A DNA stretch of 64,000 nt from Halichoerus grypus (GCF_964656455.1 NC_135719.1:128197444-128261443); one strand, 5' to 3'; numbered from the stretch's first letter, positions 40,806 to 51,049 are shown. Notes: generated by a model from the sequence alone, not told the origin. Numbers and translations: made by a program.

Positions 40806-41689
40806 ACAAGCGTTTACGTTTAATGTAAGAACATCATTTGCTTTTCTTTCCTTGGTTATGAACAAATGAAAATAGAAAAATCTGGAGAATAATGTGACAA
40901 ACACCTGTGTGCCCATTACCCAGCATGAACAAATATTTACATTTTGTCATATTTGCTACAGATCTTTTATTCCAAAAATTGTTTAAAAAACAGATAAAGT
41001 TGCTCTTCCTATCTTCATCTGCTACTTCAGTGCCAGAAGCATACATTGTTAAAGATCTGGTATGTATCCGGCTTTTCTACTAAGTATTCATAAACACTCT
41101 GTAGTATTTATGGAAATGGTTACCATACTTTTCTGCAAATAGTTTTACTTAGTGTTGATACATTTAGCTGTAGTATATCCATTTTGTCTGTTGTATAGTA
41201 TTCTTGCACACTGATGTATTTATCCATTTCCATACTGGTGAGCATTTAGATTGTACAGTTACGTGCTTTTGCAAACATTTCAGCTAGTATGAACATTCTG
41301 TGTATTTCTCCTGTGCACATGGATGAGGGTCATTCGAGGATGGATACTAGAAATGGAATGGCTGGTCTTAAGGAATATACATTTTCAAGTTTAGCATGTA
41401 TAGCCAGAGACACTCCAATGTGATTGTACTGATCTAAACCCCCACCGACAGTGGACATTCTGTTTCTCCATGTCCTCTCTTGCTATTATGGGCCTTATAA
41501 GTCTTGTTACTCTGATTTTTCTTTGCATTTCTTTGCTTATCAGAGATCTTGAGTAATGTTTCACATGTGTGCTGGCCTGAAGATTTCCTTTTCTCTAGGT
41601 TACTTGTTCATATACTTTGCTCATCTTTTGGGTTGTAATTTTCTTATCTATTTGTTAGTGTTCCTTATATATTCTGGATGCCAGTCCTT

Positions 41690-41792
41690 TCTCTGTATAT
41701 ACATACACATACATGCATGAACATATGTATATATAATATAAAACACATATGTGTATATATACACATATGTGTATATATTTATAAATAATATC
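41690..41792. repeat. AT/CA-rich microsatellite with a 30-bp perfect palindrome
   Basis: TATATACATACACATACATGC leads into alternating TA and CA/TG units. Positions 41743-41772 read identically on both strands (ACACATATGTGTATATATAC, then ACATATGTGT). It has grown within the ancient L1. Confidence 0.9.
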
Positions 41793-42038
41793 TTCTAGCA
41801 TTTTATCTCTTGTTTTGAAACTTTGTTTATGGCGTCTTTTGCCAAAAAGAGATTTTTAAAACTTGATGTTGTTAAATTAATTTGGATCTCCATGGGTATT
41901 TTTTTGTCTTGTCTAAAAAATATTTTCCTATTTCAGAGTCATAAAGCTCCCAGGCATTACCTTAAGTTTTCTTCTAATAGTCTTTAAAGTTTTGCTTCTG
42001 ACCATTAGGTCTTTAATGTAACAGGAATATATTTTTTA

Positions 42039-42146
42039 GGGGCACCTGGCTGGTTTGGTCAGTAGAGCATATGACTCTTGATCTCAGGGTTGTGAGTTCC
42101 AGTCCCATGTTGGGTATGGAGATAGCTTAAAAATAAAATCTTAAAA

Positions 42147-42155
<9 letters not shown>
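42039..42155 (+). repeat. Old-type Can-SINE, sense, short form
   Basis: GGGGCACCTGGCTGGTTTGG, then GTAGAGCATATGACTCTTGATCTCAGGGTTGTGAGTTCCAGTCCCATGTTGGG and TAAAAATAAAATCTTAAAA. It retains a tRNA-like B-box region (GGTTGTGAGTTCCAGTCC) and lacks the CT-rich part of the common copies here, so it is an older subfamily. Confidence 0.9.

Positions 42156-42183
<28 letters not shown>
42156..42183. repeat. (TA)n microsatellite at a SINE tail
   Basis: About 14 TA units follow the A tail of the old Can-SINE directly. Confidence 0.9.
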
Positions 42184-42184
<1 letters not shown>

Positions 42185-42269
42185 CATGTGGTACAAGACA
42201 TAAGGATTTTTTTCCTTTAAAAGCTAATTACCCCACAACATTTATTGAGTAATCCCACAGACTTCTGGT

Positions 42270-43075
42270 GTTTCCTTCATATATAACCAGATCCCTTATA
42301 AATCCTAGTCTCTTTCTTTTCTGTCCATGGGTCTATGTGTTTACTCCTGAGCAGACACCAGACTGCTGTAAAAAGCGGCCACTTTAACCCCTCCACCCCC
42401 ACCCCCATCCAGTGCCATCACTTATCATCTTCCAGGTATTCTAGGGAGGTCCAGTGAAGCCCAAGATTATCATGACCTGTGTTGGGAAAGCCTGGTCTCC
42501 TGGCTGGCTCCTTGGGGGCATTTACCGTCCGCACTGTCAATAGGCTTTGTGTGAAAATCAGAGTACAGAAAGCAAATCCCTGGCCTTTCCACCATCTCAG
42601 AGATGGTCTCAAGATAAGAGAGATTTGCATTTGGCTGAGGGAGTGAGTGAGGACATAATTGGAAAAAGTCTCAGATTGCAGGCCTCCATGGCACCTCAGA
42701 CCTAAATGTAAAGCAGAGAGCACACAGCTGGTGGCTGGGCCAGTCCTTGGAGAACTGGCTGTCATCGGGAAGGCCATGGGAAGCTACAGAAGTTTGGCCC
42801 CATATTTCTCTAACTCAGGAAAAGAAGAAATTTTGGCCTTCTCAAACCTCTCTGTGACTATACCACCATCTTGGTTTGCACTGCCCAAAACTTCCTGGAG
42901 TAGCCACTCCTTCCTGGAAGAGGGCTGGTATGACTGGTTGAAGGCCCACCTTTTCTCCCCGCATCCTGCTCCTCTCAATATAGCCGCCAAGGAAGGAGGA
43001 TGTGATTGGGCTGAGAGTTTCTGAGTCTTCCTCAGGGTCATGACGGGGGAGGAGAGATCCCCACCCTCTGTCAAA
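42270..43075. other. Single-copy sequence, no gene supported
   Basis: Frames of 96-121 codons on both strands overlap one another between 42418 and 43074. None has a domain. No repeat is recognised. Confidence 0.4.
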
Positions 43076-43079
43076 AGCG

Positions 43080-43270
43080 TAAGATCCTAGAGTCTCAGGA
43101 CTGGAAGGACCTGTCAGATGGCCTTGTCCATCGTGTTCTTTTGCATTGGTAGGTGAGGAATCTGAGGTGGGGAGAAATTCAGTAGCTAGTCCAGGTTACA
43201 CTGCTCTCGAAAGATGGGGAATCCAGCCTCTGGCTTCCCACTCAAGCTCACTTTTCACTCTGCTTCTCCC
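43080..43270 (-). repeat. MIR/MIR3-like relic, antisense
   Basis: GGACTGGAAGGACCTGTCAGATGGCC, then GGTAGGTGAGGAATCTGAGGTGGGGAGAAATTC and CCAGGTTACACTGC, the common mammalian wide-spread SINE phrase. Confidence 0.5.
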
Positions 43271-43274
43271 CTTG

Positions 43275-44750
43275 ATTGGAGAAAAAAAGATTTTGAGGAA
43301 AAAGTACTCTGCAAAAGTCTTGTGTGTGTCCCTTCCCCTGGTGGCCTTGAGCGCGTGGAGTTGTCTATGTCTTGGGACTAAGGGAAAAACTGCATTTCCA
43401 GAGATGTTTGTACCTGGAAATAGGCTATTTCTATATCCTCAGAGATGGGTCCCAGGGGTACCAACTGAAATTCAGAAGGGGATAAAATAAACCTGCAACA
43501 ATCTTGAACTTCTGGTTTCTTATACAGAAAAAAAAAAAAAAAAAAGCATTTGGAGTCTATTGGGGCTATTTATTGGAGGTAAAACTTCACTCTGTAGTTA
43601 GATTCTTTAAAAAGGTCATTTGTAAATCAGACCTTAAAAAATAAAGTCCTTTTAGTCCCGTTGACCTGCACTTTTATTTGAAAAGTATTCTTGCTTGATT
43701 TTTGATTGATAGTAACTTGTCAGTGACTGTTCAGACTATAGCTTCCTGTGATTTATTCCAGCAGATGCCATCTAATAGTTATACCCATAAGGAAAATCTG
43801 TCTGAAATGGGAAGGGAAGCATCATTTGAAATAAGAATAATCATCCAACTTAATTAGGTCTGTATCTCCAAAAGGGGGAAAGCCTCTTCACACTTCTGGA
43901 GTCTGGAAGAGAAACTGGCACAACATCATATCTATCGGATTCTATTGGTCGAAGCAGCCACAGAACCCAGAGTCAAGGGCAGGGAACACGGCCCCTCCCT
44001 GCCTCCCGATGGGAGAAACATCAAAGCCTGTGTGGTTGCCACACTTCCCTTTCCACCTCTGTCCATCTGAAACCCAGAGTAGACATTTGTCCCAGACTAT
44101 TGCCCCTGCCTCTCCTGTGTCTTGTCCAAGTCTGCCCCCCAAATCACCCATCTTTGAGGGCTGTAGAAGTCCTACATGCCTCTTTCTGTCCCCTCCCCTG
44201 CAGCACCCTGAGAACACAGTCCAGACAGATACAGTCTCCAGTGATTACTGGGACAAGTTTTCAGGGAAGTATGCCTCAGCGGTCACCGTACTTTGGCACA
44301 CATGAAGGGTTCTGGGACCAGGTTTTCCTGTTTCTAGTGCAGCTTACACAGACTTTCTGGCATCAATACTAAGAAGGGAGGAGTTTTTGTTTTGTGGTTG
44401 GTCCATCATACCTACAAGATGAGTGTTTACTAAACATTCCCTCTCTCCTGCAAGTGGCTGTTTCGAGATAATAATGTAACACCCATTAATAAGGTTTATG
44501 TGCTTTCTGAGGGAACAAGGACTAGAAAAATCTCTGGACAGTTTCAGGCTTTTGATTGAGTAAGATGTCAGTGCAATCTAAGAGGACAGAGGGAATCCAC
44601 TGTCTGTGGGGAGACATGAAGGCTCAGCACACAAGTCCCAGGGGATGATGCTGATGAACGGAAGTTGATGAACCAGGAGACTTTCCCCAGAACCAGGGAA
44701 AGCAGTAAGAGGGGCTGCTCGTAGAGCAGGTCTTCTCCCCTTTGGAAGAT
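43275..44750. other. Single-copy sequence with an 18-A run near 43528
   Basis: No retrocopy body or duplication accompanies the A run. The AT-rich part 43640-43860 carries AACTTAATTAGGTC and similar cores. Frames up to 114 codons have no domain. Confidence 0.35.
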
Positions 44751-44754
44751 TTTT

Positions 44755-45165
44755 CATCAAGTCAATGTCATCCTTGCCTGGATCGTGACAATAGCCTCCT
44801 AATTGGTTTCCTCATGTCCTGAACTACGTTAATGTTTTCAAAATAAAATCTTGTCACGCTACCTCCACTTTCTCCCCTGCTAATAGCTTCCAAAACTCAG
44901 GATAAAAATAAACCCCTGAACACAGCCACTAACAAGGCTTGCCCGATTCTGCCTGCTTCACTGCCTACCACCCTCTTCCCCTGCCCCCCTGCCCTGCCCC
45001 CAATCTCTCAATATACTTGCCCTTGTTTTCAGGTCTCTAACCACACTGGCCATTTTTTAGGCCACGTAGGAACCCACTTCTCCAGCCACAGGGGTTGTAC
45101 ATATGCTGTTCCCTCTACCTGGAATGCTTTTCCCTTGTTCCTTCTCTGAGATCCCATAAATTCAT
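44755..45165 (+). repeat. L2 3' region, sense
   Basis: TGGATCGTGACAATAGCCTCCTAATTGGTTTCC, CTTCCAAAACTCAGGATAAAAATAAACCCC, GTACATATGCTGTTCCCTCTACCTGGAATGCTTTTCCC and CCTTCTCTGAGATCCC follow the L2 ORF2 end. Confidence 0.8.
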
Positions 45166-45169
45166 TATT

Positions 45170-45550
45170 CATCAATCATTAATGCATTATAAGTGAGGAA
45201 GGGTGAGCCACTCAGAGAATCACCCAATCCTAGTAGGAAAGAGCCTGGCAAGGTTATCACCTCCAGCTGCCCCCAGCACTGGTGACAATGGAACACCTTC
45301 GTCCCCATGCAACATTCTGATTTGTTCCATGTGTGGTGGAAATTGGCCAAATCTGGTGGTAACATTTCTTCTAAATGCAACCTTGGAAACTGGTGGTGGA
45401 AAATCTGAGTCCTGGAGAGTACGCTTGAGATAGGGTAGGAGAATTAAAAAATATGAATGCCAAGGGAAAGGACAGTTGTTAACATAGAAATTCTCCCTCA
45501 TTTTGTCATAGTCTGAGTTGGCCCTCTCTCTTCTCAGAGGGTTTTAGCTT
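45170..45550. other. Single-copy sequence, no gene supported
   Basis: Overlapping 71-93-codon frames on opposite strands, no domain, no repeat recognised. Confidence 0.4.
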
Positions 45551-45557
45551 TTAAGCC

Positions 45558-45695
45558 TTAGAAAAATCTCTTAGTTCTAACTCCCATGATTTTACCTGAT
45601 TTATCCAGCGTCACCCAGTGAATTAATAAGAGAGGTAGGACTAGAATTCCATCGCTTGACAACCAGTCCAGTTCTCCTGATAAGGAACATACATG
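45558..45695 (-). repeat. MIR-like fragment, antisense
   Basis: CATGATTTTACCTGATTTATCCAGCGTCACCCAGTGAATTAATAAGAGAGGTAGGACTAGAATTCC is the antisense MIR 5' half. Confidence 0.55.
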
Positions 45696-45699
45696 AGTC

Positions 45700-46720
45700 A
45701 GGAGTGGATGGGATATTTCAACTCTAGCTCTCGTCTTTAAAGTCCTCAACGCACCAAATTTACACATTTCTTTCCTCCATCTAGAATGAGAAAAGCTTGG
45801 GACCCCTCCCAGATCTTTAGTGACTTCCTTGTCCCTTCGGACCCTGCCTCACCCTCGAAATTTTCTGCTTTTGCATTCACCCAGTCTCCCTCCAAGTGGA
45901 AACTCATTCCTCGGGGTAATCAATGTCCCTCTCAGCCAGAACCCCGTTACCAGGGAAACCATTCCAGGCAGCCCACTTAGGCTCATTGAGATGCAGCTGC
46001 AGAGCCCAGGGCCTGCATAAGGGCAACTGCTATCAGAGTGGGCAGTTTTTGGCAACTCTGGAGTGTTTTGTACCAAGTGGGACATGGTAATTATGTATTT
46101 GTGGCTTTCATTATATGCCAGTTTAATTGTCATGGCTTCATTGTTGTTTTTTAGATTTCTTTTTTTTTTTTTTTCTTTCCCCTAGACCACTCAGCAAAAG
46201 AGGGAAATTGGTGCCATGGGGCAGATTTCTTTCTGGAAGAGACACTCACTTGGGTGGAAAAATAAATCCAGTGACTTAATGCCATCTGATTGGTCAGGAA
46301 GTTTCCACTAAATGGTAGGGTTACCACCCCAAATGGCTGCCTATGGGCCCTCACCAAGGGCCTAGCACTGTGTCTATATGAATGTCAACAATAAAAGCTG
46401 AGTTGGGTTTGGCAGAGTGGTAGACGGGTTCTCTTGAAGAGCGGGGCCTTTAGAGGAAAACAGGGGTCATAGTTTCCCTTCCTGTTAGGCTTCATTTCCA
46501 TACTGGCCAGTCTCTGGCTGTGGGACCATAGGTTTTTGAAGCTGGACTTCTTTTCTAAAATTGCATCTTTGCCCTGTCCCTTGCTCATGATAGCTTGGAA
46601 GTATAGCTTCTAGTATTTTAACCATAACCAATAATAGGAAGCTCCCAATGTATGCACAGGCCAATTTAAGTGGGTGATTTTAATAATAGTACCAGAAGGA
46701 ACTCTGTTTTTACCAAAGGG
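45700..46720. other. Single-copy sequence with a 16-T run near 46158
   Basis: No gene or repeat family is recognised. Frames up to 94 codons lack domains. Confidence 0.4.
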
Positions 46721-46738
46721 TTGGACATCAGATTTCTT

Positions 46739-46902
46739 TTTTTTTTTTTTTTAATTTATTTGACATAGAGAGAGGGAACACAAGGAGGGGGAGTAGGAGA
46801 GGGAGAAGCAGGGAGCCCGATGCGGGGCTCGATCCCAGGAGGCTGGGATCATGACCTGAGCTGAAGGCAGAAGCTTAACCGTCTGAGCCACCCAGGCGCC
46901 CC
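46739..46902 (-). repeat. Can-SINE, antisense, with internal deletion and perfect 17-bp target duplication
   Basis: The duplication TGGACATCAGATTTCTT is at 46722-46738 and 46903-46919. Compared with the other antisense copies, about 16-20 bases between the two AGCAGG motifs are missing (GGAGAAGCAGGGAGCCCG at about 46802), consistent with a deletion between short direct repeats. Confidence 0.96.
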
Positions 46903-47019
46903 TGGACATCAGATTTCTTAAGATAGCTAGCTCTGCAAGTGAGTCTCCAATATCGTGGACATGGTCAATTTACATGTGATTTTCCTGGTAGCACATCAGT
47001 TGTATGATAGCAATAGCTG

Positions 47020-47130
47020 ACGTGGATAGAGTGCTCGTGCTGTGACAGACAGGTCGTCCCAGCTTTACCTACATCACTTCCTTTAATCCTTGCCTCACTT
47101 ATGGCAAGTTGTGATTGTGCTGCATACCAC
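47020..47130 (-). repeat. MIR 3' fragment, antisense (weak)
   Basis: AGCTGACGTGGATAGAGTGCTCGTGCTGTGACAGACAGG, then ACATCACTTCCTTTAATCCTTGC. Confidence 0.45.
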
Positions 47131-47144
47131 ACCGGAAGGGCTGC

Positions 47145-47310
47145 AGAGAGAGTCTCTACTCAGTTCTCAGATGAGATGAGGAAGTTGAGAATATATGATG
47201 GGAAACATGGGTTTCAGTCCTGGCTCTACTCTTACCTGTGGAACCTGGAACCAATCACTTAAGCTCTTTGAACCTTTGTTTCATTTTGGGCAGAGCAGGA
47301 GAGAAGTGAG
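47145..47310 (+). repeat. MIR 5' part, sense
   Basis: AACATGGGTTTCAGTCCTGGCTCTACTCTTACCTGTGGAACC, then CACTTAAGCTCTTTGAACCTTTGTTTCATTTTGGGCAG. Confidence 0.65.
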
Positions 47311-47340
47311 TCATGTGTTATGAGGAGTCCTGTGGTGGTG

Positions 47341-47695
47341 GTAGTAATGATGACGGTAGCTAAGCTAGTGTTTACTCAGTGCTTACCATGTTTTTTGTTT
47401 TTGTTTTTTAAGTAGGCTCCTTGCCCAATGTGGGGTTTGAAATCATGACTGTGAGATCAAGAGTCACATGCTCTACTGACTGAGCCAGCCAGATGCCCCA
47501 GTGTTTACCATGTATTAAGCACTCTTCTAAGCACTATACATGGATTATCTGAATTAACCTTCATAGCAATTTGATGGTACTTTATTAGCTCCATTTTTCT
47601 GGTGAGGAAACTGAGGCACAGAGAAGTCACACAGCTACTAAGTGGTGGGGCCAGGATGCTAACCCATGAACTCTACCTCCTGATCATTCCCTGCT
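47341..47695 (-). repeat. MIR, antisense, split by an old Can-SINE
   Basis: The left part GCTAGTGTTTACTCAGTGCTTACCATG stops at the SINE. The right part continues TATTAAGCACTCTTCTAAGCACTATACATGGATTATC, CATTTTTCTGGTGAGGAAACTGAGGCACAGAGAAGTCACACAGCTACTAAG. Confidence 0.85.
47391..47498 (-). repeat. Old-type Can-SINE, antisense, short form
   Basis: CTTGCCCAATGTGGGGTTTGAAATCATGACTGTGAGATCAAGAGTCACATGCTCTACTGACTGAGCCAGCCAGATGCCC is the reverse complement of the same old type as 42039-42155. The duplication CAGTGCTTACCATG (47377-47390) / CAGTGTTTACCATG (47499-47512) differs at one base. Confidence 0.9.
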
Positions 47696-47719
47696 ACTCT
47701 ATTGCTGGTAGGACCAGAA

Positions 47720-48475
47720 TGAAAGACCTCAGTCCCTGCTGTTATCCTGAGGGGGCACCATTGGAGGTCTCCATAATTTGCCTCAACCTATACTGCTTGT
47801 TTAAAGACCATTATGAAACAATTGGCTTCCCCAATGCATTTGGGGTCTTAGATTCCTGTGGGAAGCCCCTCTTTCTTCTCTTTACTACAGCAGCTCTTCT
47901 CCTTAGATGGCTGGGTTGTGGCTAAGAACTCTTGGGTAGCTACGCATCCGGCTGGGAGCTGCCCAGCTATGCTGCTTGAATGATCATCCTCATTTGATCC
48001 TGTCTCTTGGGATAAATCCCAAGCTTTGGATTTGGTGAGGGTCAGATTCTCCTGCCTTAACTGAGCATTCCATCCAAAGCTCACTGTTGCTTGGAAGGGC
48101 CTTGTGTCATGTATTATTCAGAAGGGTGGATGAGTTCTGGGCCAGTGCCCAGACCCTGGAAGAAATCATCTGGAAGAGCCAAGAAAATTCAGGCAGGGGC
48201 CTTAAAGGAATTCAGCATGGTCTCTATTGCTCAAATTGCTTTTTTTTTTTTTTTTGTATGGCAATACATGTATTTATTACAGGAAGAGATTTTTTATTCT
48301 TTTTTTATACCAATAATTTGAACCAGTTTATAGGAATGGGTAGGTGAAGGAATGTGATTCAGTAGTGTGTAAATGGGGCTACAGTTCATTTTGTGGGGCC
48401 ATTATATATTTTTTTCAGGTATTATTTCTTAAAGAAAATGATTTTCAAAGCTGATATTAAGTCAGATTCTATGAC
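47720..48475. other. Single-copy sequence with a T run near 48240
   Basis: No gene or repeat family is recognised. Frames of 76-107 codons have no domain. Confidence 0.4.
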
Positions 48476-48481
48476 AAGTAA

Positions 48482-48645
48482 GCAGCAGTTCTCAACCTTG
48501 GCTGCACACTGGAGTCAATGGGGAGCTTTGAAAAATTCTGATGTGTGGTTCTCATCCCCAGAGATTCTGTTTTTAATTGGTCTCAGGTCTGGCCTGGGCA
48601 TTGGAATTTTTAAAGGCTCTCCAGGTGATTTTAATGTGTAGCCAG
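48482..48645. repeat. MER5B-like hAT-Charlie relic, full length
   Basis: GCAGTTCTCAACCTTGGCTGCACACTGGAGTCAATGGGGAGCTTTGAAAAATTCTG, CCCCAGAGATTCTGTTTTTAATTGGTCTC and CTCCAGGTGATTTTAATGTGTAGCC. Confidence 0.9.
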
Positions 48646-48872
48646 GCAGGGCCAGATTCATGGGTAGGCAAACTGTGCAGTCTCAGTGCTTAGAAGGGTC
48701 CCACACTTGTTTTAAAGCTCCCTTGTTGCCATCTTGGAATTCTTAATAATTTTGAACAAGGGATTCCGCATTTTCATTTTGTGCCTAGTCCCATAAATTA
48801 TGTAGCCAGTTCTGCAGTCAGGGTTGTGAGCTCCCGGACTAGAGGAGCAACCCCACATAAAAGGGAATTCCA
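48646..48872. other. Single-copy sequence
   Basis: Short gap between MER5B and the composite SINE; nothing recognised. Confidence 0.35.
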
Positions 48873-49086
48873 ATAAAATCTTTAAAAAAAGGGGGTGCCT
48901 GGTGGCTCAGTCGTTAAGCATCTGCCTTCGGCTCAGGTCATGGTCCCAGGGTCCTGGGATCAAGCCCGGAATCGGACTCCCTGCTCCGCGGGAAGCCTGC
49001 TTCTCCCTCTCCCACTCCCCTTGCTTGTGTTCCCTCTCTCGCTGTCTCTCTCTCTGTCAAATAAATAAATAAAATCTTAAAAAAAA
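48873..49086 (+). repeat. Composite Can-SINE: orphan tail fragment plus full SINE
   Basis: The outer target duplication is ATAAAAGGGAATTCCA (48857-48872) / ATAAAAGAGAATTCCA (49087-49102, one mismatch). Inside it, 18 bases ATAAAATCTTTAAAAAAA identical to a Can-SINE 3' tail come first (48873-48890). A complete SINE follows from GGGGGTGCCTGGTGGCTCAGTC to AAATAAAATCTTAAAAAAA. Both parts thus appear to have inserted in one event. Confidence 0.9.
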
Positions 49087-49104
49087 ATAAAAGAGAATTC
49101 CACA

Positions 49105-49710
49105 CCCGCCAGCTGATGGTCCGCCAGGAGCAACGTGTCAGTTAAGCCTAGCACTAGTACCCACAAGGGTTTGGACATGCCTTGGTAATGTTGTACCTTA
49201 CAGTTCTTTTTTCCTTTTCAAGAGACATTGAAAAACTGTTCCTAAGATAGTTATTAACCTTGCTATCCACTACTGGTTTGGAAGTACACTCTTGTACTAC
49301 TGGACAGAGTGCCAAGAGGCCTGGCATGAGCCCATTTTTCTAGGAGGCCTCTCCTGTGATGGAGGCTTTGGCAGGTGGACTCACTGCAGTTGTCATGCAC
49401 CCTCCTGCCTTCTCTAGAACCTTGTTCCATCATCAATTTCTCCTGGTCTTTCTTGAATTTTTAATCTCTCCTTTTCTTCTGGCACTTTCTCCTCTCCTAA
49501 AAATAACTTTCCTCAAAGTACTACCCTTAACCAAGATGCCCTTTGGAAGAGGTGCTGCCCCTCACTGGCCCTGAGTCCTGAACTCTTTGTAGCTTAACTT
49601 CTACTGCTCCAGCTTCCCGAAAGGACTTTTTGCAAGGCTCCTAGTTCCCTCCTAATTGCCGAAAATGCTTTATTCTGAGTTCCCATCCTGAACTTCTCTG
49701 GTGAGTTTAA
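49105..49710. other. Single-copy sequence, no gene supported
   Basis: A 72-codon frame at 49356-49574 has no domain; no repeat is recognised. Confidence 0.4.
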
Positions 49711-49717
49711 CAGTGTC

Positions 49718-49862
49718 AAAAGATGTTTCTGTGTTGTTATAAATGCAAGTTCATGGGCCCCACCCAGTCTACTGAATCAGAATCTCTAGGGAAAGTGCCC
49801 CGGCAGTTGTTTAAAAAGTTTATTCTGGTGATTACTATGTGTGCTAATGTTTGAAACAACTG
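49718..49862. repeat. MER5A-like relic
   Basis: TTATAAATGCAAGTTCATGGGCCCCACCCAGTCTACTGAATCAGAATCTCTAGGG, then AAGTTTATTCTGGTGATTACTATGTGTGCTAATGTTTGAAACAACTGC. Confidence 0.8.
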
Positions 49863-49984
49863 CTTTATATTTATTTATTGATATTTATCGAAGAAGTGGC
49901 ATCTTAGCACATGTGAGACTTAATGAGCTACCTTTAGTTTCTGGCTTCAGGTGTTTGCTTTATGTCTAGTGCTATAAGGTGGTT

Positions 49985-50215
49985 GAGATTGATGATCAAG
50001 AGCACTGGATCTGGAGTCCCTCTACCTAAACTGGAATTCCAACTCTGTCACTTACTACCTGTGTAAGCTTGGGTGCCTGCATTTCTTCATCTCTACAGTG
50101 GGATTATTATACCACCTACTTCATAGGGTTGTGGTGAGACTTAGGTGTAATACATGTAAGGCACTCAGAACTGTGCCTGAATATGGTAAGGACTCAACAA
50201 AAGTTAGCTTTTAGA
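49985..50215 (+). repeat. MIR, sense, nearly full length
   Basis: CAAGAGCACTGGATCTGGAGTCCC, GGAATTCCAACTCTGTCACTTACTACCTGTGTAAGC, CATTTCTTCATCTCTACAGTGGGATTATTATACCACCTACTTCATAGGGTTGTGGTGAGAC, ACATGTAAGGCACTCAGAACTGTGCCTGAATATGG. Confidence 0.88.
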
Positions 50216-50295
50216 TTGTATGGGTATGCTTTTTTTGTATTCATATTTAAATTTTATTTCCTCCCAAAGCTAAAGTTAAAATGATCAACAGAGGA

Positions 50296-50482
50296 GGGGC
50301 GCCTGGGTGGCTCAGTGGGTTAAGCCTCTGACTTCAGCTCAGGTCAAGGGTCCTGGGATCCAGCCCTGCATCGCATGGCACTCCCTGCTCAGTGGGGAGT
50401 CTGCTTTTCCCTCTGCCCCTCTCCTTCACGCGCGCACACGCTCTCTCTCTCTCTCTCAAATAAATACATAAAATCTTTTAAA
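50296..50482 (+). repeat. Can-SINE, sense, with target-site duplication
   Basis: GGGGCGCCTGGGTGGCTCAG, then TGACTTCAGCTCAGGTCAAGGGTCC and CGCGCGCACACGCTCTCTC, ending AAAATCTTTTAAA. The duplication AAAATGATCAACAGAGGA is at 50278-50295 and 50483-50500. The middle differs from the other sense copies, marking a different subfamily; CpGs in its CGCGCGCACACG run remain. Confidence 0.96.
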
Positions 50483-50504
50483 AAAATGATCAACAGAGGA
50501 ATGC

Positions 50505-50840
50505 CAAATCTGATGGGTTTCTGTCTTTGGCAGCTCTCCATGTGGTTAACTGCTCCTGGTATAGTTGCTGGGAAAGTCCTTTTCCTCTTAAAGCATAGTC
50601 CTCAGCCATTTTTTTTCCTTCTCAGATGTCCCAATCCACCTGCAATGTATGTCATACTCTGATCAGAGGTAATGATTTCCCATGGCAGGGGTTCTCAGCT
50701 GGTGTTCCTCAGCCAGCTGAGACTCACTGATTTATTGTCATCTATAATCTTACTCCTAGTCTGGTAGTACTGAGTTACTGTAAATACGGCCAACAAGAAA
50801 GCATTCAGAAGCTAAATAAGGAGTAAGACTTTTGAACTTG
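50505..50840. other. Single-copy sequence
   Basis: GGGGTTCTCAGCTGGTGTTCCTCAGCC at 50689 recalls the end of a DNA-transposon relic, but the rest does not support a call. Confidence 0.3.
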
Positions 50841-50845
50841 TAGAG

Positions 50846-51045
50846 AACTGGTTCTCAAAATTTCTGAATATTAGAATCACATGGGTATTAAAAGGAAAAA
50901 AAAAAAAAAAAAGAACACCCCAATGTTGCCCAGGTCTTACCCCAGATCAACTAAATAAAAATCTCTGGGCATGAGTCCTGGCACTGGTATATTTCAGAAG
51001 TTCCCTGGGTGAACTTGCTGTGCTACCAGAGTTGAGAGTTACTGA
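50846..51045. repeat. MER5B-like relic with internal poly-A expansion
   Basis: ACTGGTTCTCAAAATTTCTGAATATTAGAATCACATGGGTATTAAAAGG, then about 18 As (50897-50912), then GCCCAGGTCTTACCCCAGATCAAC and TTCCCTGGGTGAACTTGCTGTGCTACC. The A run appears to have grown from the element's own AAAAAA block. Confidence 0.75.
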
Positions 51046-51049
51046 TGTA

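Larger units (their letters stand above)
40850..42265 (-). mobile_element. Ancient LINE-1 (L1M-type) 3' region, antisense, split by an old Can-SINE
   Basis: The 3' UTR-like CACCTGTGTGCCCATTACCCAGCATGAACAAATATTTACATTTTG is followed by the antisense ORF2 phrases GATGTATTTATCCATTTCC, AGAAATGGAATGGCTGGTC, ACCCCCACCGACAGTGG, CTTGTTCATATACTTTGCTCATC, CTTATATATTCTGGATGCCAGTCC, GGTCTTTAATGTAACAGGAATATATTTT. Many stops; long dead. A SINE and two AT microsatellites interrupt it. Confidence 0.8.

Noticed and set aside
41690..41792. CRISPR-like alternation of repeats
   Set aside because: Units are two to twelve bases of AT/CA microsatellite, without spacers of constant length, in a mammalian genome.
42058..42110. 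tRNA-like sequence
   Set aside because: It is the tRNA-Lys-derived head of a Can-SINE. Cloverleaf stems are not maintained and the element has a SINE tail, so it is not a tRNA gene.
43528..43545. Poly-A run as the tail of a processed pseudogene
   Set aside because: No matching flanking duplication and no gene-like body could be found upstream.
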